The notes beneath the pieces were generated by a model. The model made no database searches. It was not told the DNA's origin and worked only from the letters and a program-made list of their open reading frames with translations. A stretch of 64,000 bases of DNA from Vibrio hepatarius. GTDB taxonomy: Bacteria; Pseudomonadota; Gammaproteobacteria; Enterobacterales; Vibrionaceae. This document shows, piece by piece, positions 18,884 through 27,649 of the stretch. The stretch's first letter is position 1, and the number at the start of each line of letters is the position of its first letter. Position numbers and translations under genes: made by a program. The stretch is from assembly GCF_011806575.1 (NCBI RefSeq), contig NZ_JAATOO010000014.1, forward strand, positions 1 to 64,000, read 5' to 3'.

Positions 18884-20992
18884 TTAAATATTGGTCGCAA
18901 CTTGCATCGTTAGGGTAAAGGTCATTCCTTCATCCGCGTTGTTTTTCGCGACGATAGTACCTTGCATATCACGCACGTTATTGGCGGTGATTGCTAAACC
19001 CAGTCCGAGTCCTTCACCGATCTTTTTGTTGGTGTGGAAAGGTTCAAAGATGGTTGCCAGTTTGTCTTCTTCAACACCACAACCGTTATCGGTGACTTGA
19101 ATCGTCAGTTTGTCGCCATCTTGCTGCGTGCTAACAATAATTTTTGCTGTAGTTTGATGCTTTGTGGCGTCAATCGCGTTGCTAATTAGGTTACCTAACA
19201 CCTGTCTCAGGCGCGCTTCTTCACCCATAACTAGAGACACGTCCGACGCGATTCTGACTCGGATATCAACACGCTCTAAAGCCTCTTGGTGAATGCGTAA
19301 GACTTCTTGCAACGCATCCGTTAGCGAGACTGGCTTGGGTTTTTCTAATCGGTTGAACGCGAATGATTTCAACTGCGATGTCATGCTTGCCATGCGGTCG
19401 ATCAGCGTATGCACCAAAGTCATATTGGCTTTTAGCAGTTTAGTTTCCCCGCGTTCCATCAGTAACTCGTTACTCGACAATAAAGTCCTTAAACCAGTAA
19501 GAGGTTGATTGAGCTCGTGGGTTATTGCACTCGACATACGCCCTAATGCCGCTAGTTTACTGGTTTCTATCAGTTCTTGTTGTGCGCTTTCTAACTCTTG
19601 AGTGCGTTCTTGAACGCGTTGCTGCAAGTGTTTATTGGCCGATTGCAGCGCTATCTCAGCTTTTTTACGTTTGCTGATGTCGATGATAGTGCAAAGGTAA
19701 TAATTGGTTGAATCCCAAGGGAACTGACTGATCGAGAAGAGCACCGGAAAGCAGCTACCGTCGCTACGCCTTGCCATGGTTTCAACGCTACTGATCTCCG
19801 CGAGCTCTTGGTGCTGAGCCAAGTTCTTTAGCAGTTGTAATGTGGTCGAGTTAGGATTGCCCGCATCAAATAGCTGCCAGGCTTGAATGCTTTTAATCAT
19901 TGAGTCTGAGAGACTGAAGTAACGCTTCGCCATCAAGTTAATGTCATAGATGGCGCCATTCTTATCCAACAATAAAAGGCCAACGTGAGTTTTGTTGATC
20001 ATACCGCTGAGACGTTTTTCCGACTCTTTGATCAGCTTTTGAATACGTTGATTACTCAGTTGCTTCTGGTAGCGCTGAAAACTAATCACCAACAACATTA
20101 AGATGAATAAGCACGCCACCGCGACACTCCAGCTCAACCAGCTCACCGTTTGATACAGGGATTGGAGAGGAGTTAGATAGGTCAACTGCCAGTTTAGGTC
20201 GTCGAGTTGGATGGACTGAACCAAATAGCGTTTATCGTTAAGGCGCCACACCTTGATTTGAGATTGGTCATACAGTTGTTGGCTGCTTTCGACTTGTTCA
20301 ACATCGAAATGCTGATTGAACCAATCCGCGTTGAGCTCACGGTCACTGGATAAGAAAAACTGCTGCTGTGGGTTTTGGAGCAAAATGATTTCGTCGTTTG
20401 CCAGCCATTGGTCATTTAGCAGGCTGAGGTCGATTTTGACGACCGCGATACCAACAATATCAAACGCGAGATAGATTGGCGCCGCCAAGTAGTAGTCTGG
20501 TGTCGCACCGATATTTTTGGTGACAACCGAAATTGCCTCGCGCTGTTGGTGGATGCGACTGACGATGGCTTCTATATCTCGTTCGCTTAAGTTTGATGAT
20601 TCGACACTGGATGAGAGCACATCGCCGCTGGATGATAGAACATACCACCCTTTGGTGTTGGCAGCTTTATCGAGCTGAATTAGCTGTTTCTTAATTTCCG
20701 GTTCGAGTGAGGCTTCGCCTTTAAAGTAACGTAGACTGATCGCGTCGTTGGTCACCAAATAAGGTAGGTGATAAAAGCGCTGTAAAGAGCGCCTTGCCTC
20801 GGCGATATAGTTTAGAAACCGTTGTTCGGCGTGTCTTTGCGCTTGTTCCATCTGCCATTGGGTTACCACTTCTTGGCTGGATAACTTCACAACCGCGATA
20901 ACAAACACGGTGACAATAATAAACCAGTAACGGTGACTACTAACCAAGGTTAAATGTCCTTTTTCGTTGGGTTTCAATCCAATAGTTGGCAA
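18884..20992 (-). CDS. DctB-type sensor histidine kinase
   Basis: This gene encodes 702 residues beginning at a TTG; no ATG precedes the first membrane helix, so the exact start is uncertain. The order is TM1 (about 25-42), a periplasmic dCache-like sensor region of about 230 residues, TM2 (about 288-308), a PAS domain (about 325-440), a coiled coil, HisKA with ITHELNQPLTGLRTLL (His near 491), and HATPase with DNGCGV and GLGLGLAI. The periplasmic sensor and kinase layout match DctB-type C4-dicarboxylate sensors. The gene is divergent from a sigma-54 response regulator and next to a TRAP transporter, so it most likely senses the transported organic acid. Confidence 0.85.
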   Translation of the reverse strand: MPTIGLKPNEKGHLTLVSSHRYWFIIVTVFVIAVVKLSSQEVVTQWQMEQAQRHAEQRFLNYIAEARRSLQRFYHLPYLVTNDAISLRYFKGEASLEPEIKKQLIQLDKAANTKGWYVLSSSGDVLSSSVESSNLSERDIEAIVSRIHQQREAISVVTKNIGATPDYYLAAPIYLAFDIVGIAVVKIDLSLLNDQWLANDEIILLQNPQQQFFLSSDRELNADWFNQHFDVEQVESSQQLYDQSQIKVWRLNDKRYLVQSIQLDDLNWQLTYLTPLQSLYQTVSWLSWSVAVACLFILMLLVISFQRYQKQLSNQRIQKLIKESEKRLSGMINKTHVGLLLLDKNGAIYDINLMAKRYFSLSDSMIKSIQAWQLFDAGNPNSTTLQLLKNLAQHQELAEISSVETMARRSDGSCFPVLFSISQFPWDSTNYYLCTIIDISKRKKAEIALQSANKHLQQRVQERTQELESAQQELIETSKLAALGRMSSAITHELNQPLTGLRTLLSSNELLMERGETKLLKANMTLVHTLIDRMASMTSQLKSFAFNRLEKPKPVSLTDALQEVLRIHQEALERVDIRVRIASDVSLVMGEEARLRQVLGNLISNAIDATKHQTTAKIIVSTQQDGDKLTIQVTDNGCGVEEDKLATIFEPFHTNKKIGEGLGLGLAITANNVRDMQGTIVAKNNADEGMTFTLTMQVATNI

Positions 20993-21148
20993 AAGCGCGC
21001 AAAGAAGTGTGTCGCTGAAGCTAACAAATAAATAATCGGTTGTTAAGCAAGCGTTGTTGAGAAGTGAGAGCTAGCTCCTTTCCGAATTCTCTATTTTTAC
21101 TTAATTTGAAGACACGAAAATATAGGTGTCTAGAAGATGGATTTACAT

Positions 21149-22492
21149 ATGACTCGCAGTATTGCTTTGATTGAAGATGATGAAATCGTTCGTCAGGCAA
21201 CGAGCCAATGGTTACAGCTAGCAGGGTTTGAAGTCACAACATTTGAAGCGGGGCAGGTCGCACTGGATCAAGTGCTTGTCAGCGATTTCGATACGATCAT
21301 TACCGACGTCAGGCTGCCGGATATTGACGGCATTGACTTACTCAACCAGATAAAGCAGCGGTTGCCCGATGTGCCAGTTATCCTTATCACCGGTCATGGG
21401 GATGTCGACATGGCAGTGAAAGCCTTGCAGCAGGGAGCGTACGATTTTATCGAGAAACCGTTTGACCCTGAGCGTTTGTCTCAAACGGTGTCTGAAGCGG
21501 TAGAGAAATACCACCAAGGCCGAGAGCGTGAAAGCCGCTTGTCTTACCTTGACAGTATCACGGGTATAGAACAAATCCTGATTGGCCGAAGCAAAGTGAT
21601 GTGTGATCTACGCGAGCAGATCCTTAAAGTCGCCTCAATAGACACAAATGTGATTATTTATGGGGAAACGGGCTGCGGCAAAGAGTTGGTCGCCAATTGT
21701 TTGCACGAGTTCAGTCAGCGCAATAAACACCCATTTGTACCGCTTAACTGTGGTGCCATTCCTGAAAATCTGTTTGAAAGTGAGTTGTTTGGCCACGAAG
21801 CTGGTGCGTTTACTGGTGCGGCGAAAAGACGTATCGGTAAACTAGAGTTTGCAGATAAAGGCACTGTGTTCTTAGATGAGATAGAAAGCATGCCGCTGTC
21901 GATGCAGGTGAAAGTGCTGCGCACGCTGCAAGACAACGTGGTTGAACGAGTTGGTGGCAATCAACAAGTATCGGTCGACTTGAGAGTGATCTCCGCCGCC
22001 AAGCACGATCTGCTTAATCATCCTGATTTCAGACAAGACTTGTTCTATCGCCTCAACGTCGCGCAAATTCATCTGCCTCCGTTACATGAACGTGAAGATG
22101 ACGCTTTACTGTTGTTTGAGCACTTTACCCAAGAAGCTAACCCAGAAACCAGGCAAGCGAGCGAAGCAGACAGACACGCGATACTCTCGTATGCGTGGCC
22201 GGGTAACGTCCGTGAACTGCGCAATGTCGCGATTCGTTTTGCTCTTGATGAGATGCTTACGGTGGGTGAGATCCTTTCTTGTCGTCCGAACGCCATTTCT
22301 GAATCCGCTGCCGCTGGGATCCCACTGGCGGTGCAGGTACAAAGCTTTGAGCGTAAAGTGATTCACGAGTCTTTGGTGCGCCATCAAGGTCGGATTAATG
22401 AAGTCATGCAAGAGCTGGATTTACCAAGGCGTACACTTAATCAGAAGATGGTACGTTATGCGCTTAATCGTAGCGATTACGTTAACTCTTAG
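21149..22492 (+). CDS. DctD-type sigma-54-dependent response regulator
   Basis: The ATG at 21149 (MTRSIALIEDDE) is preferred; an in-frame ATG at 21137 is possible. The length is 447 residues. The receiver domain has the phospho-acceptor Asp in TIITDVRLPDIDG (near residue 51). The AAA+ domain has Walker A GETGCGKE, the sigma-54-contacting ELFGHEAGAFTGA and Walker B VFLDEIES. It ends in a Fis-type helix-turn-helix (RINEVMQELDLPRRTLNQKM). It is divergently transcribed from its kinase and probably activates the sigma-54 promoter at 22732-22748, controlling the TRAP operon. Confidence 0.88.
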   Translation: MTRSIALIEDDEIVRQATSQWLQLAGFEVTTFEAGQVALDQVLVSDFDTIITDVRLPDIDGIDLLNQIKQRLPDVPVILITGHGDVDMAVKALQQGAYDFIEKPFDPERLSQTVSEAVEKYHQGRERESRLSYLDSITGIEQILIGRSKVMCDLREQILKVASIDTNVIIYGETGCGKELVANCLHEFSQRNKHPFVPLNCGAIPENLFESELFGHEAGAFTGAAKRRIGKLEFADKGTVFLDEIESMPLSMQVKVLRTLQDNVVERVGGNQQVSVDLRVISAAKHDLLNHPDFRQDLFYRLNVAQIHLPPLHEREDDALLLFEHFTQEANPETRQASEADRHAILSYAWPGNVRELRNVAIRFALDEMLTVGEILSCRPNAISESAAAGIPLAVQVQSFERKVIHESLVRHQGRINEVMQELDLPRRTLNQKMVRYALNRSDYVNS

Positions 22493-22517
22493 TCGACACA
22501 GCCATGTGTGAAAATTG

Positions 22518-22542
22518 CGATGAGCAAAAAATGGCTCATCGC
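22518..22542. repeat. Palindrome GCGATGAGC-N8-GCTCATCGC, first copy of a 17-bp direct repeat
   Basis: A perfect 9-bp inverted repeat lies 25 bases after the regulator's stop. It contains the 17-mer AGCAAAAAATGGCTCAT (22523-22539), which recurs exactly at 22667-22683. It may act as the dctD-like gene's terminator stem, as an upstream activator site, or as both. Confidence 0.6.
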
Positions 22543-22666
22543 AAAAATGGCCTTTTTATTAACATTGATCACAATAAATTCATTTATGTGACACATCTAG
22601 TTAAATCCCATTGTGAATTCCTCTGAACCATCGGCTGTTTTTTGCTTACTCTCTAGCGTAGATATA

Positions 22667-22683
22667 AGCAAAAAATGGCTCAT
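22667..22683. promoter_or_regulatory. Second copy of the 17-bp repeat, candidate upstream activator site
   Basis: An exact second copy of AGCAAAAAATGGCTCAT lies about 50 bases upstream of the -24 element. Its palindrome is degenerate compared with the first copy. Enhancer-type spacing from a sigma-54 promoter suggests binding of the DctD-like regulator; this is an inference. Confidence 0.45.
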
Positions 22684-22731
22684 TTCTTTGTTTTGAAATG
22701 CTTAAAGATAATAAAATCAACAGCTTAGAAA

Positions 22732-22748
22732 TTGGCATTGGTTTTGCT
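22732..22748 (+). promoter_or_regulatory. Sigma-54 (-24/-12) promoter of the TRAP operon
   Basis: TTGGCATTGGTTTTGCT carries the invariant GG (-24) and GC (-12) with exactly ten bases between them. It matches the TGGCAY-N5-TTGCW consensus and lies about 60 bases before the start codon of the TRAP binding protein. Confidence 0.8.
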
Positions 22749-22806
22749 GTATAGCGATTGTTGTTAACAAAAACATAACGTGAATAACTCTACATGGAGA
22801 GTAACA

Positions 22807-23817
22807 ATGAAATACAACAAGTTAGTGAAAACGTTAGCCGTCGCTATCGCCTCTTTTGGTCTTGCTGCTAATGCTGTCGCTGAAGACCGCAGCTACATTC
22901 TGGCGACCGCTTCAACTGGTGGTACGTATTACCCAGTAGGTGTTGCGCTTGCGACATTAAGTAAAGTAAAAGTTGCCCCTCAGCACCATTTTTCTCTATC
23001 AGCCATTAGCTCTGCTGGGTCAGGTGAAAACGTAAAAATGCTTAACGAGAACGAAGCGCAATTCGCCATCTTACAAGGTCTGTACGGCGCGTGGGCATGG
23101 AGTGGTCAAGGCCCGTACGAGAAATCGGGCAAGCAAGAGAAACTGCGTTCAGTCTCTATGCTGTGGCAAAACGTTGAGCACTTTATTGTTCGCTCAGACC
23201 TAACACAAACGGGCACAGTGAGTGATTTGAACAACCTTAACGGTAAAAAGTTCTCGATCGGTAAAAAGAACTCTGGAACAGAAAACTCTGGCCGTCAGAT
23301 CATGAAAGGTCTATCGGTCGATCCAGACAAATTTAACTTGGCATTCATGGGCTATGGTGGCAGTGCGAGTGCCCTACAAAACGGCACTATCGATGGTATG
23401 AATACACCAGCAGGTGTGCCAGTGGGTGCGGTGACACAAGCGTTTGCTGCGCTTGGCAACGATATTCAAATCCTATCGTTTACTGATGAGCAAATTAAAC
23501 AAGCGAACGGCGAGTTTGACCTTTGGACTAAGTATGAGATCCCAGCAAATACTTACCCAGGTGTCGATAAACCGATTACCACCATCGCGCAGCCGAACTT
23601 CCTAGCGGTACGAGACGATATTTCAGAAGAAGACGTCTACCAGTTAACTAAGACTATCTACGAAAACCTGCCATTCCTGCAAGGTATCCATAAAGCCACC
23701 AAAGCGATGGCGATTGAGAAAGCCTTATCTGGTCTGCCGTTACCTCTGCACCCAGGCGCAGCACGTTACTACAAAGAAGTGGGCATCGAAGTCCCAGTAT
23801 CATTGATCGTCAACTAA
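22807..23817 (+). CDS. TAXI-family TRAP transporter solute-binding protein
   Basis: The ATG at 22807 follows a GGAGAG ribosome-binding site; 336 residues. The signal peptide runs from MKYNKLVKTLAVAIASFG to about residue 25 (NAVAE). The mature protein has the TAXI signatures TASTGGTYYPVG and SAGSGENVKML, and a KNSGTENSGRQIM loop. TAXI proteins bind small acids in the periplasm and deliver them to the TRAP membrane unit. Some Vibrio and Proteus members are reported for glutamate or 2-oxoglutarate. The downstream L-2-hydroxyglutarate oxidase also points to C5 dicarboxylates. Confidence 0.9.
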   Translation: MKYNKLVKTLAVAIASFGLAANAVAEDRSYILATASTGGTYYPVGVALATLSKVKVAPQHHFSLSAISSAGSGENVKMLNENEAQFAILQGLYGAWAWSGQGPYEKSGKQEKLRSVSMLWQNVEHFIVRSDLTQTGTVSDLNNLNGKKFSIGKKNSGTENSGRQIMKGLSVDPDKFNLAFMGYGGSASALQNGTIDGMNTPAGVPVGAVTQAFAALGNDIQILSFTDEQIKQANGEFDLWTKYEIPANTYPGVDKPITTIAQPNFLAVRDDISEEDVYQLTKTIYENLPFLQGIHKATKAMAIEKALSGLPLPLHPGAARYYKEVGIEVPVSLIVN

Positions 23818-23831
23818 TCAGTTGACCATTT

Positions 23832-23867
23832 ACGCCCTCGCAATGAGAGGGCGTAGTTTTCCTCTTT
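23832..23867 (+). terminator. Intercistronic hairpin between the TRAP binding protein and permease
   Basis: The stem ACGCCCTC / GAGGGCGT (23832-23854) is followed by a moderately T-rich stretch. It is well placed to protect the 3' end of the binding-protein message and reduce permease expression, as is common for binding-protein transporters. A partial terminator is equally possible. Confidence 0.6.
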
Positions 23868-23920
23868 TAATATTCGTTTTTTCTCCGTAGCGTTTTCGTG
23901 ACGGGGTATTGGAGCATGTC

Positions 23921-26050
23921 ATGAGCGATTCATTGCAGCAGGAATTGCAGAAGTTCGAACTGCCAACCCGTACAGATTTCCCTTGGGTGGGTAAGATGAT
24001 CACCGTGTTCGGTGTGGTGATCTCGTTACTGCATATCTGGTTTAATACACTTTCCACACTGCCTGAGCTGTGGATCTCAGCGACCCACTTTGCGGGTTTT
24101 GCGGTGATCTGTGCGCTGTGGTACCCAGCCCATATTTCATTAAAGAAAAGCAAGATCGCGCTCGCTTTTGACGTGCTGATTGCCATTGGCGCTTTGGCTT
24201 GCCTTATTTATATCCCCTTTGCCGAAGACGCGCTGTATGAACGCGGCGTAAAATTTATCGCCAGTGACTGGTTCTTTGCGATTCTTGCTATCGTCATCGT
24301 GATTGAATTAATCCGTCGTACCATGGGCTGGTTTATCCCAGTGTTAATTTTGATCTGTTTGAGTTATGTGGTGATTTGGGGCCAATGGGCAACGGGGATT
24401 TTTCACTTCCCGGGGCTGAGCTATGAAACGCTGCTCTATCGTAGTTTTTACTCTTCAGAAGGTATGTTTGGCTCGATCTCTCGCATCAGTTGGACGTTCG
24501 TTTTCATGTTTATCCTGTTTGGCGCATTTTTGGTACGTTCTGGGGTTGGTGATTACATCATCGATGTTGCCCGTGCCGCCGCAGGCAAAATTATCGGTGG
24601 CCCGGGTTTTATTGCCGTGATTGGCTCAGGCTTGATGGGGTCGGTATCGGGTTCGAGCGTTGCCAATACCGTATCGACAGGGGTGATCAGTATTCCTCTA
24701 ATGCAAAAAGCAGGCTTTCCGTCGCGCTTTGCTGCGGGTGTTGAAGCTGCGGCCTCAACAGGTGGTCAGTTAATGCCTCCAGTCATGGGCGCGGGCGCAT
24801 TCATCATGGCGTCTTATACACAGATCCCTTACGTTGATATTATTGCGGTATCGTTTGTTCCTGCGTTGGTGTACTTCCTCTCTGTAGCCTTCTTTGTGCG
24901 TATTGAAGCCAAGCGTAGCGGCGTGCAAAAAGTGACAACCAGCAGCGAGCCACTGCTTAAAGTACTGCTCTCAGGATGGCATAACTTGATCCCTCTTGCG
25001 GTGTTAGTGACTTTGTTGGTTCAAGGCTTTACACCAACTTATGCGGCGGGGCTTTCGATTATTTCTGTCGTGGTCGCGTCTTGGTTCTCGAAAAATCACA
25101 AAATGGGGCCTAAAGCGATCATTGAAGCGCTCTCTCAAGGCGCAAAAAACATGGCGACCACGGCGGTATTGCTGGTGGGTATCGGCTTAGTGATCAACGT
25201 TATTAGTACCACGGGTATCGGTAATACCTTCTCGCTGATGATCGACGGCTGGGCAAACGGCGATTTACTAACCATGATTGTTTTGATTGCTCTCGCTTCA
25301 TTGGTGCTGGGTATGGGTTTACCGGTGACTGCGGCGTATATCGTGTTGGGTACCTTGTCTGCACCAGCGTTATACCAACTGTTGGCTGAAAGCCAATTGC
25401 TGGATATGTTGATGGCAGGCCAATTGCCAGAACAAGCGAAAGCGATCTTTATGTTGGCGGCGCCGGATCAGTTGGACTTGCTTAACGCACCAATGGCGCT
25501 GGAAACCGCGAAAGAAATGTTATCTAAAGTGCCAGCAGATTTTATGGATACGCTGCTTAACCAAAGCTTGGGGCTGGAAGCAGTGAGCCTTGCTCTGCTA
25601 TCAGCACACTTGATCATCTTCTGGCTATCACAAGACAGTAATGTGACTCCACCTGTGTGTTTGACGGCGTTTGCCGCGGCAACCATTGCCAAAACTCCGC
25701 CAATGCGTACTGGCTTGATGGCGTGGAAAATTGCTAAGGGGCTCTATTTAGTTCCGCTACTGATTGCGTACACTAACTTGGTGAGTTGGGATGTGACCTC
25801 TGTATTGGTGACTGGTGCGTTTGCCATCATTGGTACTTACGCATTTGTCGCAGCGATTGAAGGGTACTTGGAAGGCGAGATCAATTGGTTAATCCGAGTG
25901 GTTCTAGTCGCTATCGGTCTGGCTCTGGTTTGGCCTGAAGTCTATGTCGTAATTCGTTTAGTCTGCAGCGCCGCCTTTGTTGCAATCTTCGTCTACAGCG
26001 GTCGTAATACCAATACGAACGCTGCTGACTCTGTCGCTAAACCTGTTTGA
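23921..26050 (+). CDS. TRAP transporter fused permease (DctQM-type, TAXI partner)
   Basis: The ATG at 23921 has GGAG just upstream; 709 residues. The first ~180 residues hold helices of the small (Q) subunit. The large (M) subunit follows with the conserved GSVSGSSVANTVSTG and ASTGGQLMPPVMGAGAF motifs, repeated in weaker form near VLGMGLPVTAAYIV and SNVTPPVCLTAFAAA. It has more than fifteen membrane segments. Q and M are fused, as is usual in TAXI systems. Uptake is driven by a sodium or proton gradient. The gene is cotranscribed with the binding protein and the oxidase. Confidence 0.9.
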   Translation: MSDSLQQELQKFELPTRTDFPWVGKMITVFGVVISLLHIWFNTLSTLPELWISATHFAGFAVICALWYPAHISLKKSKIALAFDVLIAIGALACLIYIPFAEDALYERGVKFIASDWFFAILAIVIVIELIRRTMGWFIPVLILICLSYVVIWGQWATGIFHFPGLSYETLLYRSFYSSEGMFGSISRISWTFVFMFILFGAFLVRSGVGDYIIDVARAAAGKIIGGPGFIAVIGSGLMGSVSGSSVANTVSTGVISIPLMQKAGFPSRFAAGVEAAASTGGQLMPPVMGAGAFIMASYTQIPYVDIIAVSFVPALVYFLSVAFFVRIEAKRSGVQKVTTSSEPLLKVLLSGWHNLIPLAVLVTLLVQGFTPTYAAGLSIISVVVASWFSKNHKMGPKAIIEALSQGAKNMATTAVLLVGIGLVINVISTTGIGNTFSLMIDGWANGDLLTMIVLIALASLVLGMGLPVTAAYIVLGTLSAPALYQLLAESQLLDMLMAGQLPEQAKAIFMLAAPDQLDLLNAPMALETAKEMLSKVPADFMDTLLNQSLGLEAVSLALLSAHLIIFWLSQDSNVTPPVCLTAFAAATIAKTPPMRTGLMAWKIAKGLYLVPLLIAYTNLVSWDVTSVLVTGAFAIIGTYAFVAAIEGYLEGEINWLIRVVLVAIGLALVWPEVYVVIRLVCSAAFVAIFVYSGRNTNTNAADSVAKPV

Positions 26051-26075
26051 TGAAAGGAATGGATGTAGAAACCTT

Positions 26076-27290
26076 ATGAACGCAATGTACGATTATATTA
26101 TTGTCGGCGGTGGTATTGTGGGTGTTTCAACTGCGTGGCAGTTGCAGCAAGCGTATCCAAATAAGTCGATTCTGTTGCTTGAAAAAGAATCGGGCTTTGC
26201 CAAGCATCAGACTGGGCATAATAGCGGCGTTATTCACGCTGGCGTGTACTACGCGCCAGGTAGTCTGAAAGCGGATTTCTGTAAGCGCGGCGTAGAGCGA
26301 ACGATTGAGTTTTGCGCCAAGCACGATATTCCGGTCGAGAACTGCGGTAAGTTGCTGGTAGCGACCGATGATGCGGAAATGGAGCGCATGAACGCGCTTT
26401 ATCAACGCTGCCACGAAAACGGTATCGAGGTGGAACTGTTGGATGCCGTACAACTCAAACTCGCCGAACCCAACATCACCGGTTTAGGTGCGATACTGGT
26501 TAAGACGACCAGCATTGTGAACTACACCAGAGTGACTGAAATGATGGCGAAAGAGTTCACCGAGCTTGGTGGTCAAGTGAGCTTAGGCACCGAAGTAATC
26601 GCCGCAAAAGAACTGCCGGAAGAAGTGCAATTGACCTGCAAGGTAGACGGTCAGACACTGCAGTTAAATGGCCGCTTTATGATCACCTGTTCAGGCCTGA
26701 TGGCAGACCGCATGACGAAGATGCTGGGTATTGAGACTGACTTCCAAATCGTCCCGTATCGCGGTGAATACTATCTGTTGGACGAAAAGCACAACCAAGT
26801 GGTGAATCATCTGATTTATCCAATCCCAGATCCCGAGCTGCCATTTCTCGGTGTTCACTTGACGCGTATGATCGACGGTACAGTTACGGTCGGGCCAAAT
26901 GCGGTACAAGGTTGGAAGCGAGAAGGGTACGGCGCGGTTAACTTCAGCTTCAAAGATACCTGGCAAATGCTTAACTTTGCTGGCTTTTGGAAAGTGACCG
27001 CCAAACATTTGAAAACCGGTCTGGTGGAGTTTAAAAACTCGTGGTGGAAACCGGGCTATCTTAAGCTGGTCAACAAATACTGTCCGAGCATTACCGTTAA
27101 CGATCTTAAACCATATCCGGCGGGTATTCGCGCTCAGGCAGTAATGAAAGATGGCACTTTAGTGCATGACTTTTTGTTCGCGGAAAGTCCGCGTAGTTTG
27201 CATGTTTGTAATGCGCCGTCACCGGCAGCGACCTCAGCGATGCCAATTGGTGAGTACATTTGTGAAAAGGTCATCGCCAAAAACGCCTAA
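26076..27290 (+). CDS. lhgO: L-2-hydroxyglutarate oxidase/dehydrogenase
   Basis: The ATG at 26076 lies 26 bases after the permease; 404 residues. The FAD-binding Rossmann motif is at the very N terminus (YIIVGGGIVGVSTAWQL), followed by HQTGHNSGVIHAGVYYAPGS, which is characteristic of the LhgO family of FAD oxidoreductases. The usual C-terminal PAGIRAQAV is present. The enzyme oxidises L-2-hydroxyglutarate to 2-oxoglutarate and passes electrons to the respiratory chain or oxygen. Placement in the TRAP operon suggests that imported C5 hydroxy or keto acids are the substrates of the unit. Confidence 0.88.
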   Translation: MNAMYDYIIVGGGIVGVSTAWQLQQAYPNKSILLLEKESGFAKHQTGHNSGVIHAGVYYAPGSLKADFCKRGVERTIEFCAKHDIPVENCGKLLVATDDAEMERMNALYQRCHENGIEVELLDAVQLKLAEPNITGLGAILVKTTSIVNYTRVTEMMAKEFTELGGQVSLGTEVIAAKELPEEVQLTCKVDGQTLQLNGRFMITCSGLMADRMTKMLGIETDFQIVPYRGEYYLLDEKHNQVVNHLIYPIPDPELPFLGVHLTRMIDGTVTVGPNAVQGWKREGYGAVNFSFKDTWQMLNFAGFWKVTAKHLKTGLVEFKNSWWKPGYLKLVNKYCPSITVNDLKPYPAGIRAQAVMKDGTLVHDFLFAESPRSLHVCNAPSPAATSAMPIGEYICEKVIAKNA

Positions 27291-27308
27291 CAAGAGCAAC
27301 GTATAACG

Positions 27309-27356
27309 ATAAGCCAGTTCCACTGCTGTTAATTGGGGAGCTGGCTTATTTTTTTG
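27309..27356 (+). terminator. Terminator of the TRAP-lhgO operon
   Basis: The stem ATAAGCCAG / CTGGCTTAT has a long loop and a run of seven T. It overlaps the 3' end of the convergent DUF1496 gene. Confidence 0.75.
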
Positions 27357-27640
27357 TTTGTCTTCGGCTCTTGCTGCGTCACGTTTTGCTCTGAGTCTAA
27401 TTGAAACCACTTTAGCTGACCGTTGGTCTCAAAATCATTTACGCTCTGGCAGGTTAAGTAGTGCTCACCAACTTCAAGGATTGCGCCTTCAGAGTAGGCC
27501 ATATCTTGATAAAAGCAGACGCGTTTGCCTAGCTCAGTTGCGTTAACACCGATGATGGGTTTACCTGGCGTCGATATCACGTGGTTTGAAGCGATAACGT
27601 TGGTGCTGGTGAACAGTATTAACAAAGTGAATAAACGCAT
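27329..27640 (-). CDS. DUF1496 family periplasmic protein (YnjH-like)
   Basis: The ATG at 27640 (a GTG lies two codons upstream) follows an AGGAGT site and gives 103 residues. The N terminus is a signal peptide (MRLFTLLILFTSTNVIAS). The core RVCFYQDMAYSEGAILEVG with a second cysteine (YLTC) matches the DUF1496 pattern. The two cysteines could form a disulfide in the periplasm. The function is unknown. It lies four bases from or adjacent to the stop of the PLP-enzyme gene on the same strand, so the two are probably cotranscribed. Confidence 0.75.
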   Translation of the reverse strand: MRLFTLLILFTSTNVIASNHVISTPGKPIIGVNATELGKRVCFYQDMAYSEGAILEVGEHYLTCQSVNDFETNGQLKWFQLDSEQNVTQQEPKTNKKISQLPN

Positions 27641-27649
27641 TCGCACTCC

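Noticed and set aside
22560..22610. Possible CRP site (TGTGAC and TCACA words) upstream of the TRAP operon.
   Set aside because: The half-sites face the wrong way and have the wrong spacing for a CRP palindrome.
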